Assembly (NCBI RefSeq): GCF_004136555.1
Contig: NZ_NOIT01000011.1
Span: forward strand, 62,001 to 126,000
Origin: Kocuria carniphila
GTDB taxonomy: Bacteria > Actinomycetota > Actinomycetes > Actinomycetales > Micrococcaceae
Direction of reading: 5' to 3'
DNA: 64,000 bases
Shown: piece after piece, positions 45,361-53,887 of the stretch
Position numbering within the stretch: the first letter of the stretch is position 1
How the letters are laid out: each line of letters opens with the position of its first letter
Translations under genes and position numbers: made by a program
The notes under the pieces: model-generated
Databases searched by the model: none
What the model saw: the letters and a program-made list of their open reading frames with translations, nothing else
Told to the model about the DNA's origin: nothing

Positions 45361-46722
45361 GTGGATCGCAAAGCCGAACCGGTGACCGGCCGGCAGCTTC
45401 AGGATGTTGAATCCGCAGTCTCGAAACGGGACTTCGACCGGGTGACGAGCTCGATCGACGCCATGCCCTCGGGCCAGGTGGTCGAGCTCCTGGAACGACT
45501 GAGCGTGCGTGATCGGGCACTGGTGTATCGCATGCTTCCCAAGGACCGTGCGTCCGTGGTGTTCGAACGTTTGGATGCGCCGCTCCAAAAAGAACTGGTC
45601 GTGGGGTTGCAGGACGAGGACGTCGCCGCGATCTTCGCGGGGTTGACTCCGGATGACCGTGCCCGCCTGGTTGATGAGCTCCCCGCCACCGTGGCTACCC
45701 GATTGCTGCGGGACCTCCCGGACGACGAGCGGGAGCTCACCTCCGTGGTGCTGGGCTACCCGGAGCGCTCCATTGGGCGTCGGATGAACCCCGAGTGCGT
45801 GACCACCCACCCGCACCTCACCGCCGGAGAGAGCTTGCAGCGCATCCGTCACGGACTGCAGCGTGCGGAGACGATCTACACGATTCCCGTGACCGATGAC
45901 TCCCGGAAGCTGGTGGGCGTTGTGGGGCTGCGCCAGGTGATGGGTGCCGATCCCGAAACTCCCGTGGCTGAGCTGATGAGCGAGGCGGATTCCGCGACCG
46001 CGACCGAACCTGCGGAGGAGGCGGCACGCCGCTGCGCGGGGTTGCGATTGTTGGCCATGCCCGTGGTGGATCACGAGGATCGGCTCGTGGGCATCCTGAC
46101 CGTGGACGACGCCCTGGACATCCTCGAGAACGCCGAATCCGAGGATCAGGCGCGCATCAGCGGTTCCGAGCCCCTGCGTCGTCCGTATTTGTCCACTCCG
46201 GTGCGCACTCTCGTGCAAGCCCGCGTGGTCTGGCTGCTCGTGCTGGCGATCGGTGCGACCCTCACAGTCCAGGTGCTCGAGGTCTTTGAATCCACGCTCG
46301 AGCAAATGGTGGTGCTATCCGTGTTCATCCCGCTGCTCATCGGCACGGGCGGCAATACGGGTAATCAGGCGGCCACATCCATCACGCGTGCACTCGCCCT
46401 GGGTGATGTTCGCCCGCGAGACGTGGCCAAGGTGGCCCTGCGGGAACTGCGCGTGGGCGTGAGCTTGGGCCTACTCCTGGGAGCTGCGGGCTTTGTCATC
46501 GCCGGAATCATCTACGGGGCCTCGATCGGCGCGGTCATCGGCCTGACCTTGGCTGCGATCTGTACCTTGGCTGCCACGGTGGGTGGCCTCATGCCCCTGA
46601 TCGCCCGCGCCATCAAAGTGGACCCGGCGGTTTTCTCCAACCCTTTCATCACCACGTTCGTGGACGCGACCGGCCTGGTGGTCTACTTCTTCATTGCTCG
46701 CGCCATTCTGGGATTGGGCTAG
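45361..46722 (+). CDS. mgtE: MgtE magnesium transporter
   Basis: A 453-residue channel/transporter. Residues about 20-130 are the superhelical MgtE N domain, with LVDELPATVATRLLRDLP. Two CBS domains (about 130-255) sense magnesium. Five C-terminal helices carry GTGGNTGNQAAT, the pore signature. It imports magnesium when cytoplasmic levels are low. The start is GTG 45361 with GAGGGAG upstream. It is monocistronic. Confidence 0.95.
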   Translation: MDRKAEPVTGRQLQDVESAVSKRDFDRVTSSIDAMPSGQVVELLERLSVRDRALVYRMLPKDRASVVFERLDAPLQKELVVGLQDEDVAAIFAGLTPDDRARLVDELPATVATRLLRDLPDDERELTSVVLGYPERSIGRRMNPECVTTHPHLTAGESLQRIRHGLQRAETIYTIPVTDDSRKLVGVVGLRQVMGADPETPVAELMSEADSATATEPAEEAARRCAGLRLLAMPVVDHEDRLVGILTVDDALDILENAESEDQARISGSEPLRRPYLSTPVRTLVQARVVWLLVLAIGATLTVQVLEVFESTLEQMVVLSVFIPLLIGTGGNTGNQAATSITRALALGDVRPRDVAKVALRELRVGVSLGLLLGAAGFVIAGIIYGASIGAVIGLTLAAICTLAATVGGLMPLIARAIKVDPAVFSNPFITTFVDATGLVVYFFIARAILGLG

Positions 46723-46774
46723 AAATGTGTTCCATGCTTCCCTGGGTCTTTATTTTTAGACCCCATCGTGCTTA

Positions 46775-46785
46775 TGGTCAGACCA
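46775..46785. promoter_or_regulatory. TGGTCAGACCA, FadR-subfamily GntR operator candidate
   Basis: A perfect palindrome around a single central base that matches the FadR-subfamily GntR consensus T-N-G-T-N3-A-C-N-A. It lies 51 bp before the butanediol-type dehydrogenase gene. No GntR gene is in the window. A separate short hairpin, GGGTCT/AGACCC (46744-46763), follows the mgtE stop. Confidence 0.4.
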
Positions 46786-46835
46786 CAGGGATCGAGTCTC
46801 CATTCCCGGTCCCATGAGTGATCCGGAGGTTCATG

Positions 46836-47912
46836 ATGAAGGCAGCACGGTTTTACGACCGAGGCGACATTCGTATTGAAGAGATTCCCGAGCCCACGGT
46901 GGCCCCGGGCGAGGTGGGAATCAAAGTGGCCTGGTGCGGCATCTGTGGCACTGACCTGCATGAGTACAAGGACGGGCCCGTTTTCTGCCCCACCCACGAC
47001 ACCCCGCACCCCATCTCGGGTGAGACTGCTCCGGTGACTCTCGGGCACGAGTTCTCCGGAGTGATCGATGAACTCGGTGAAGGCGTGGAAGATCTCGAGG
47101 TCGGTCAGCACGTGGTGGTCGAGCCTTACATCATTGGTGACGAGGTGGACACCGGTCCTGAATCCAAGGATTACCACCTGTCTCCGAACATGAACTTCAT
47201 CGGTCTCGCCGGACGCGGCGGCGGCCTGGGGGAGCGCATTGCCGTCAAGCGCCGCTGGGTGCACCCGATTTCGGACTCCGTGAGCTTGGACGAGGCCGCC
47301 CTGATCGAGCCACTATCTGTGGGATATCACGCCGTCGAGCGCTCCGGGGCCAAAGCCGGGGACGTAGCAGTGGTGGGTGGTGCCGGCCCCATCGGTTTGC
47401 TGACCGCCGCCGTGCTCAAGGCCCTTGGTATCACCGTGGTGGTGTCGGAGCTCTCCTCCCTGCGTCGCGAGAAAGCTCTGGAGACCGGCGTGGCAGATTA
47501 TGCGCTGGATCCACGGGAAGTGGACGTGGTGAAGGAAGTTCAGAAGATTACCGGCGGTAAAGGTGCGGATGTCGCATTCGAGTGCACGTCGGTTCAGGTG
47601 GTGCTGGACACCTTGATGGATGCCCTGCGACCCACTGGCGTGCTGGTCGTCGTATCGATCTGGGCGGAACGGTCCAACTTCGATATCCATAAGCTGGTCA
47701 TGAAGGAGATCGACCTGCGCGGCACCATTGCATATGTGAATTCCCACCCCGCCACCATCGAGCTCGTGGAGTCCGGCAAGATTGATCTCAAGCCGTTCAT
47801 CACCGGCAAGATCGGGTTGGAGGGTCTTGTGGATGAGGGGTTCGATACGCTCATCCACCGCAACGAGACTGCGGTCAAGATTCTCGTCTCCCCCTCGGGT
47901 GAAGGACTGTAA
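46836..47912 (+). CDS. 2,3-butanediol/sorbitol-type zinc dehydrogenase
   Basis: A 358-residue medium-chain dehydrogenase. Cys37 (CGICGTD), His71-Glu72 (GHE) and the later Glu of EPLSVGYHAV are zinc-site residues; VVGGAGPIGLL binds NAD. The DLHEYKDGPVF and FIGLAGRGGGLGERI segments match the (R,R)-butanediol dehydrogenase (BdhA) group, which interconverts acetoin/diacetyl and butanediol. GGAGG precedes two ATGs; the second (46836) has better spacing than 46833. A terminator follows. Confidence 0.9.
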   Translation: MKAARFYDRGDIRIEEIPEPTVAPGEVGIKVAWCGICGTDLHEYKDGPVFCPTHDTPHPISGETAPVTLGHEFSGVIDELGEGVEDLEVGQHVVVEPYIIGDEVDTGPESKDYHLSPNMNFIGLAGRGGGLGERIAVKRRWVHPISDSVSLDEAALIEPLSVGYHAVERSGAKAGDVAVVGGAGPIGLLTAAVLKALGITVVVSELSSLRREKALETGVADYALDPREVDVVKEVQKITGGKGADVAFECTSVQVVLDTLMDALRPTGVLVVVSIWAERSNFDIHKLVMKEIDLRGTIAYVNSHPATIELVESGKIDLKPFITGKIGLEGLVDEGFDTLIHRNETAVKILVSPSGEGL

Positions 47913-47940
47913 GTAGTCCTCGGCAGGCTCTAGATGGTTG

Positions 47941-47986
47941 CGAAAATCCCGGCTTGGCTCGCGATCGAGTCAGGCCGGGATTTTCG
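47941..47986. terminator. Bidirectional terminator between dehydrogenase and MFS gene
   Basis: CGAAAATCCCGGC (47941-47953) and GCCGGGATTTTCG (47974-47986) form a perfect 13-bp stem. The A/T bases at its foot provide U runs in both directions. The right arm overlaps the last codons of the truncated MFS gene, which ends at 47970. Confidence 0.8.
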
Positions 47987-48926
47987 ACGTCGCAGGGATC
48001 AGTCCACGGTCACTCGGACGGGCACCGGGGGTAGCTTCTTCACGAACGGAGCGCACATCCAGGAGGGCGACGTCCGTTGCGCGCTGGAGGCGCACCTGGC
48101 GGATGGTGAACAGCGCAAGGGCGACTGCGCCGACCGCCAGGGCGAGCACAGGAAGCAGCGAACCCTGGAACAAAGCGCTCATGGATCCCAGGCCGTAAAC
48201 GATGCCTCCGAAGGCGAAGACCGAGAGCAGCACGGAGAAGGCGCCCAGGGGAATCTTGCGGGTCTCACCGGTCGTCTTGATGAGCACCAGACCCAGGAGC
48301 AGCACGAGCATCCCGACCGGAAGCATCAGGCCGAAGACCCAGCGCCAGTTCAGGGCATTGACGATCATGCCGGAGATGGTCGGGCCAATGGCCGGAGCCA
48401 CTGAGATCACCACGGAGTTGAGTCCCATGATGGTGCCGCGGTGGGCCGGGGGAACGTAGGTGAGGGTGGTGGTCATCAACAGCGGCAGGATGATGGCCGT
48501 GCCGCCGGCCTGCACAATCCGACCCAGAAGGACCACGGCGAAGCTTGGCGCGAACGCAGCCATGGCGGTACCGATCCCGAACAACAGCAGGGCCGCGGTG
48601 AACAGGCCCTTGGTGGTGAAACGCTGGAGCATCCATCCGGTCGTGGGGATCACCACGGCCATGGTCAGCATGAATCCTGTGGTCAGCCACTGGGCCGTGG
48701 CCGCAGTAATGCTGAAGTCGGCCATCAGGTTGGGCAGGGCCACCGTCAGGACCGTTTCGTTCAGAATCATGATCAGAGCGGAGGTCACCAGCACGGAGAT
48801 CACGGCAACGATGTGCTTGGTGGCGGGGCGCTCCGGTTCGAGCTCGAGAGCGGATCGGGCGGCCGTATCGGCTACCGCTTGGAATTGGCCGGTGGTCGGC
48901 TCATCCTGAATGTGGGCATGGGACAT
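47970..48926 (-). pseudogene. DHA2-family MFS efflux pump, truncated at the C-terminal half
   Basis: A 318-residue frame. NETVLTVALPNLMADFSITAATAQWLTTGFMLTMAVVIPTTGWML and the later GLNSVVISVAPAIGPTISGMIVNALNWRWVF are DHA2 (14-helix) signatures. Family members are about 480 residues; this one stops after about eight helices, at RLQRATDVALLDVRSV, and then 25 unrelated residues. Only 57 bp separate its end from the dehydrogenase gene, so the distal half is deleted rather than frameshifted. Drug export is unlikely. Confidence 0.75.
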
Positions 48927-48964
48927 GCAAGTACCTGTTTCTCAGAGGGGATTACACTCAATAA

Positions 48965-48988
48965 TGGCACTGAATGCCACTTTGGCAT
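48965..48988. promoter_or_regulatory. Overlapping TGGCA/TGCCA palindromes between MFS and TetR genes
   Basis: TGGCA-N5-TGCCA (48965-48979) and ATGCCA-CTT-TGGCAT (48974-48988) overlap and share the middle half-site. They lie in the 121-bp divergent gap between the MFS start (48926) and TetR start (49048), where a TetR regulator would bind to repress both genes. Confidence 0.6.
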
Positions 48989-49047
48989 AAGTGACATAAA
49001 GCCGTGGGCTTGGTCACAATGGGGTGCCGAGCGTCAGGGAGGGCGTC

Positions 49048-49653
49048 ATGGAGCATGAACCGCAGGCGGGGCTGAGGGCTCGTCGAAAACTGGAAACGCA
49101 GCGCGAGATCCATCAAGCTGCACTGGAACTTTTCGAGGCGCACGGGGTGCGGGAGACCACGGTCCACCAGATTGCCGAACGCGCCGGGGTTTCACCGCGC
49201 ACGTTCTTCCGCTATTTCTCGACCAAGGAGCAAGCGGCACTGCCCGGTCAGCGGCGGATGCTGCGAGCCATCGATTCGCTTGAGATCACTGATCCAGATC
49301 CCGCGGCGGTACTCCGTGCGGTGGAAACCATGGCGGAAACGGTCATGGGTGCGGACAATGATCCCGAACTCGATGAACACCGGCGCGTGGCCAAACTGCT
49401 GGCGCGGGACGCGGATCTGCAGTCTCTGGCAGCATCGCAAGAGTTGGTCCTCCCGGTGCGCCTGCGTGCACGTCTGGCCGAGCAACTACCGGAGGCAGAC
49501 CCGGCCACGCTGCTGCTGATCTCCGAAACAGCGGTGGCAGTGTGGCGGGTCAGTTGGATCCGCTGGGGCGAGTTGGCCACGCGTGGCGAGACCGCCGACC
49601 CCGTTGCGGTCTACCGAGAATGCCGGGCCCGGTTACGCAGCGCCGTCGGATAG
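49048..49653 (+). CDS. TetR-family transcriptional regulator
   Basis: A 201-residue repressor. The helix-turn-helix covers about 15-62 (ETTVHQIAERAGVSPRTFFRYFSTKEQAAL) and the ligand domain follows. The N-terminus is charged. It is divergent from the truncated DHA2 pump, the classic repressor-pump pair, so it may now regulate a non-functional target plus itself. Confidence 0.92.
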   Translation: MEHEPQAGLRARRKLETQREIHQAALELFEAHGVRETTVHQIAERAGVSPRTFFRYFSTKEQAALPGQRRMLRAIDSLEITDPDPAAVLRAVETMAETVMGADNDPELDEHRRVAKLLARDADLQSLAASQELVLPVRLRARLAEQLPEADPATLLLISETAVAVWRVSWIRWGELATRGETADPVAVYRECRARLRSAVG

Positions 49654-49758
49654 CCGCCGACGCCGCTCCGTCCCGCTAGCGAGGATCGGTCTCCTGGTGT
49701 CGGCCGCACCCGAATCTTCGTAGGATGCCGTCAACCGGGCAGCGAGGGAGAGAGGGAC

Positions 49759-50724
49759 ATGGCGACACCCCAGCAACCGTCTGTTGAACCTGCCGGTCTG
49801 TACACCGGCCTGACCATGCCGCAGTGGCGGGAAGTGATTCGTGGTTCGTTCTCGGCATTGGAAATCACTGCTCCCAATGAGGGCCAATTCCGCGCGAACT
49901 TACGCGTGGTGGAACTCGACGACGTGCATTTGTTCGATATGTCCACCGACGCTCACCGGGTGGTGCGCACTGCACAGCTGGTCGAGCAGGACCAGGGGGA
50001 GTACTTCAAGCTCAGCCTGCAGTTGGAAGGGGTGTGCACTCTCCGCCAGGACGGGCGTGAGTGCCAGTTGGAGCCCGGTGACCTGGGACTGTACGTAGCG
50101 TACCGGCCCTACGAGCTGGATTTTCGTGGTCCGCAGCACTCTATGGTTATGACGTTTCCTCGCTCCGTGGTTCACATGACTCCGGCTCAGGTGGAGATGG
50201 TCACCGCGCGGCGGATCACCCAGGACCATGGGCTGGGCCGGGTGGCCGCCCCCATGTTCCGTGATCTCGCCGAGAACATGGATCTACTTCACGGGCCCCA
50301 CGCCATGCGTTTGGTCAGGAGCGCGCTGGGCATGCTTGTGAGCGTGCTGTCCTCGGACGTTCTGGAACTCAGCGAGGAGCAGCCGGGAGACCTGCTGGTC
50401 CAGCAGGCAGCGGCCTACATCGACGACCATCTGGGCGATTCTGAGTTGTCGCCGGGCACCATTGCTAAGGCGCTGTACGTTTCGGTTCGCCAGCTGCACA
50501 GCAGATTTGCGGCCCAGGACCTCACCGTGTCCTCGACCGTTCGTCTGAAGCGGTTGGAAGCGATCCGTGAAGATCTCTCGGATCCCGCGCTCGCGGACGA
50601 GACGGTGCACAGCGTGAGTTCTCGCTACGGCTTACTGGACGCAGCACACGTAAGTAAGAGCTTCAAAGCGGAGTATGGGGAGACGCCGTCGGCATATCGA
50701 AGACGCATCCTGGCCGGGGCCTGA
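49759..50724 (+). CDS. AraC-family regulator (FeaR-like) of amine catabolism
   Basis: A 321-residue regulator. Residues about 40-175 are the AraC-binding-like sensor (FKLSLQLEGVCTLRQDGRECQLEPGDLGLYVAYRPYEL). Residues about 215-315 are the AraC helix-turn-helix pair (LSPGTIAKALYVSVRQLHSRF and YGLLDAAHVSKSFKAEYGETPSAYRR). This arrangement matches FeaR, the activator of tyramine oxidase and its aldehyde dehydrogenase in E. coli. The neighbours are an amine oxidase and aldehyde dehydrogenase, which supports the same role here. Confidence 0.9.
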   Translation: MATPQQPSVEPAGLYTGLTMPQWREVIRGSFSALEITAPNEGQFRANLRVVELDDVHLFDMSTDAHRVVRTAQLVEQDQGEYFKLSLQLEGVCTLRQDGRECQLEPGDLGLYVAYRPYELDFRGPQHSMVMTFPRSVVHMTPAQVEMVTARRITQDHGLGRVAAPMFRDLAENMDLLHGPHAMRLVRSALGMLVSVLSSDVLELSEEQPGDLLVQQAAAYIDDHLGDSELSPGTIAKALYVSVRQLHSRFAAQDLTVSSTVRLKRLEAIREDLSDPALADETVHSVSSRYGLLDAAHVSKSFKAEYGETPSAYRRRILAGA

Positions 50725-50746
50725 GTATCCCGCCGGGCCCGGCCAG
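50710..50746. terminator. Bidirectional hairpin between AraC and amine oxidase genes
   Basis: CTGGCCGGG (50710-50718, inside the last AraC codons) pairs with CCCGGCCAG (50738-50746). The overlapping GCCGGGCCCGGC (50732-50743) is itself palindromic. It separates two convergent genes 37 bp apart. Confidence 0.5.
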
Positions 50747-50761
50747 CATGCGTTATGACGG

Positions 50762-52093
50762 TTAGACCTTCAGCTCCTTGATCACGTTTCGCGCCGTGCT
50801 CAGCCCGGTTTCAATGGCGCCATCCACCACGACACCGCGCCAGCCCCGCGCCCAGTCCGCTCCCGCGAAATGCAGGCGGCTGTCGGTGGTGCGGAAGTGG
50901 TGCCAGCCGTTGGTGAACTGTCCCGAACGCAGCGTTGCCCAAGCCTGACCGCTCCACTTGTCCGCGACCCAGTCATGGCCGGTGGAGTCTACGACTTCCA
51001 GGTCAGGTCGCCATTGGTTGACGATCTCTTGCCCGTGTTTGGGGTCGTTGAGATTCACCTGATCGTGGTGGGGGCCGAACCCTACGCAAATGGTGGTGTC
51101 GTCGTCGAGAAAGAATTCGCTGCGGAAAATCGCCATCTTGGCGGGGGTGGGGGCGTAACCAAGGATGCTGTGGTGGCCCTTGATCTTGACCCAGATCTTG
51201 CAGCCGGTGGAGTTCCACTTCTTATCGATGATGTTGCGCATGCCGTCTGGAAGTGTCGGGGTGAACTCGATGGTGGGCAACGCTCCCACGGGGACCGTGA
51301 CGATCACGCTGTCGCAGGAGATGCTCTCACCATTCTCCAGGGTGACCGTGGCTCCGGCTGCTCGGTGGTCAATGGACTTGACCGGGGTGTTGAGCCTGAT
51401 CGGGCAGTTGAGGTCGGCCGCGATGTTCTCGTAGATGCCCCGCATGCCATTCGTGAGTTTGTACCGAAGAGTCTGTTCTTCCATGAGGCTCATTCGGTGA
51501 TCGGACAGTGCCGCCCATTGTTTGGCCATGAGCGGCGATCCCTGTTCCGGGTCACCGATGTAACCGGCGGCCCAAAAGGCGTTACAGAGGTCGATCTCTT
51601 CCTGGCTGAAGGACCCATCGCGGAGGCAGTCAAGAACGCTACCTTCGTCAGCGGCGAGGAATTGCTGCCGCAGTTCTGGGGAGCTTCCGCTGCGCTCATC
51701 GAGGACATGCAGTGGTTCGTAGGGGTACGGGAAGAAATCGCGAGAGTTCTCGAAGATCTTCTGCATCGGGCGGTCGATCGCGGCCTCGAGGTCAGCTTCG
51801 GAACCGTGCTTGACCGAGTCGCCGGTGACCCAGTAGGCGTCATCACAGAACGGGCTGGGGTAGATGCTTTGGTCGTACCGGGTGATCTCGGACCACACGT
51901 GAGGCTGCATCCAATGCACCCAGGTGGCACCGAGCTCAAGTGGGCGCCCCATTCGTTCCTCGGTCCACGCTCGTCCGCCGATACGGTCGCGGGCTTCAAC
52001 GATTTCCACGTCTACGCCAGCCATCTGCAGTTCTCGGGCCGCCACTAGGCCAGCGAAGCCGGCCCCGACAACTACGACGTGGGGATTGCTCAT
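50762..52093 (-). CDS. Flavin monoamine oxidase (putrescine/tyramine oxidase-like)
   Basis: A 443-residue FAD enzyme. VVVVGAGFAGLVAARELQ (residues 5-22) and IVEARDRIGGRAWT bind FAD; the C-terminal DWARGWRGVVVDGAIETG closes the cofactor site. It oxidises an amine to an aldehyde with oxygen, releasing ammonia and peroxide. Relatives include putrescine oxidase from Kocuria rosea. GGAGG lies seven bases before the ATG. It is 34 bp downstream of the APC permease gene and likely shares its transcript. Confidence 0.92.
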   Translation of the reverse strand: MSNPHVVVVGAGFAGLVAARELQMAGVDVEIVEARDRIGGRAWTEERMGRPLELGATWVHWMQPHVWSEITRYDQSIYPSPFCDDAYWVTGDSVKHGSEADLEAAIDRPMQKIFENSRDFFPYPYEPLHVLDERSGSSPELRQQFLAADEGSVLDCLRDGSFSQEEIDLCNAFWAAGYIGDPEQGSPLMAKQWAALSDHRMSLMEEQTLRYKLTNGMRGIYENIAADLNCPIRLNTPVKSIDHRAAGATVTLENGESISCDSVIVTVPVGALPTIEFTPTLPDGMRNIIDKKWNSTGCKIWVKIKGHHSILGYAPTPAKMAIFRSEFFLDDDTTICVGFGPHHDQVNLNDPKHGQEIVNQWRPDLEVVDSTGHDWVADKWSGQAWATLRSGQFTNGWHHFRTTDSRLHFAGADWARGWRGVVVDGAIETGLSTARNVIKELKV

Positions 52094-52127
52094 GGTGATT
52101 CCTCCAGTGAATGGGTTGTTGGACAGA

Positions 52128-53618
52128 TCAGGAATGGGGATGGTTTGCGACTACCGGAAGTTCTTGCGACTCAGGGATCTGGTCCTCGTGCTGCATGGCC
52201 CGGTACACGTCCGGGCGGCGTCGGCGAAGGACTTCACCCCAGATCAGTCCCACTACTCCCGAGCCGATGATGATGCCCGGCATAATGGCCACCAGCGGTG
52301 ATGGGCCCTCCGCCCCGATCATGAGGTCGAAGTTGACCAGGATGAGGATGGCCACGGTGATCAACCCGAGGGCCGAGACCACCGGGGCAACCACTCGCGT
52401 GCCCACACCGTGGCCGTGATGACGGCGGGAGAACCATGCGACCACGGCGATAGAAGTAATGGCCAGAAGGAAGACCAGCCCAAAAGCGGCCGCGTTGGTC
52501 AGCCAGGTGAAAAGCGTCAGAACTGGGAAAAGATCTCCCAAGGGCGATCCTGCACCGGCCAGTGCGAAAACTACGATGACCACAACCGCCACGGCAGACT
52601 GCGCAAGGGACCCCGCGAACGGGGCGCCGGTCCGAGCGGATGTCAGTCCGAGTTTCTTCGGAAGCACTCCGGTGCGGCCTAAAGCGAAGAAATACCTGGC
52701 GGCGCCGTTGTGAAAAGCGACCAGTGCGGCAAGCAGGCTGGTGATGAAAAGGACATTAGCGACGTCGGCAAGCAGAGGGCTGCGCTCCGCGAGCCACACG
52801 AAGACGAGGTCGGGCCCGAATTCTTGAGACGAGGCCACGATGCTCGAGGCGCCCACGCCTACCGAGAATGCCCATGACGAAAACATGTAAAACACGGCGA
52901 TTACGGCCACTGCGACGTAGGTCGCGCGGGCCACGGTCTTGCGAGGATTCTTGGTTTCTTCGGAATAGATGGCACCCGATTCGAACCCCATAAACGCAGC
53001 GATACCGAAAGCCAGAAGTACGCCAATTCCGGGCGTGAAGAAGTTCTGTGGATCGAGAGTCTGGAACTCGATTCCCTCCGGGGCGGCTACCAGCGCCAGG
53101 ATGGAGACCACGCCCACGACGAGAAACTCTAAGGCGACCAAAATGCCCAGTACCTTGGCGGAGAGGTCCACGCTGTTAACACCCAAAACACCGACAATCA
53201 CCCACCCGGCCAGCGCAGCGAGCCACCACGGAACCGTCATGCCGGTCAGACCAGTGATCAAGGTGGCCAACGAGAAGCCGAACAGTCCATACAGACCAAC
53301 CTGCATCATGTTGTAGGAGACCAATGCCAGGATGGCCGCGGCGATGCCTTGCCTGTTTCCCAGGCCTTCGGCCACGTACGCGTAAAACGCTCCGGCGTTC
53401 TGAACATGCCCACTCATGGCGCCGTATCCAATGGCGAATACGGCGAGGATGAGTCCCAGGATCAGATAACCCACCGGCACACCCAGAAGACCGGATACCG
53501 CGAAACTGGTCGGCACGCCGCCGGCGAGGACGGTCAAGGGCGCTGACGCGGCGATGATCATGAATACCAGGGCTGTGGTGGACAGATGACGCCTCGCGAG
53601 GCGAGTAGGTTGCTGCAC
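52128..53618 (-). CDS. APC-superfamily amine/amino-acid permease
   Basis: A 496-residue protein with about 12 helices. The N-terminal IIAASAPLTVLAGGVPTSFA and GFESGAIYSEETKNPRKTVARATY are typical of the APC family. The start is GTG 53618 with GGAGG seven bases upstream. It probably imports the amine oxidised by the neighbouring enzyme. The 270-bp gap on its 5' side is shared with the divergent aldehyde dehydrogenase and holds both promoters; no clear operator is visible in it. Confidence 0.92.
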   Translation of the reverse strand: MQQPTRLARRHLSTTALVFMIIAASAPLTVLAGGVPTSFAVSGLLGVPVGYLILGLILAVFAIGYGAMSGHVQNAGAFYAYVAEGLGNRQGIAAAILALVSYNMMQVGLYGLFGFSLATLITGLTGMTVPWWLAALAGWVIVGVLGVNSVDLSAKVLGILVALEFLVVGVVSILALVAAPEGIEFQTLDPQNFFTPGIGVLLAFGIAAFMGFESGAIYSEETKNPRKTVARATYVAVAVIAVFYMFSSWAFSVGVGASSIVASSQEFGPDLVFVWLAERSPLLADVANVLFITSLLAALVAFHNGAARYFFALGRTGVLPKKLGLTSARTGAPFAGSLAQSAVAVVVIVVFALAGAGSPLGDLFPVLTLFTWLTNAAAFGLVFLLAITSIAVVAWFSRRHHGHGVGTRVVAPVVSALGLITVAILILVNFDLMIGAEGPSPLVAIMPGIIIGSGVVGLIWGEVLRRRRPDVYRAMQHEDQIPESQELPVVANHPHS

Positions 53619-53887
53619 GGTGAGCCTCCGATGCGGGTTTCAACAGGTTTATCCCATTGTTAGCCAGCTCACACCCGCAAGGCGTTGTCCAGGAGTGCTG
53701 GGCACTTGTCATTGGCTGCGGGGTGCTGCTTGAGACGTCGCGAGGTGAACGCCGGAGCCCTCGCCTGCACCGAGGAGCAAGACGGCTGCACGGGCAGACA
53801 ACATGAGCGGCGTGACACAAGCCACAATGGATGCAGAACGAGGCCTTCGCCAGCCGTTGGCGGACCACCGGCATCCAAGGAGCACCC

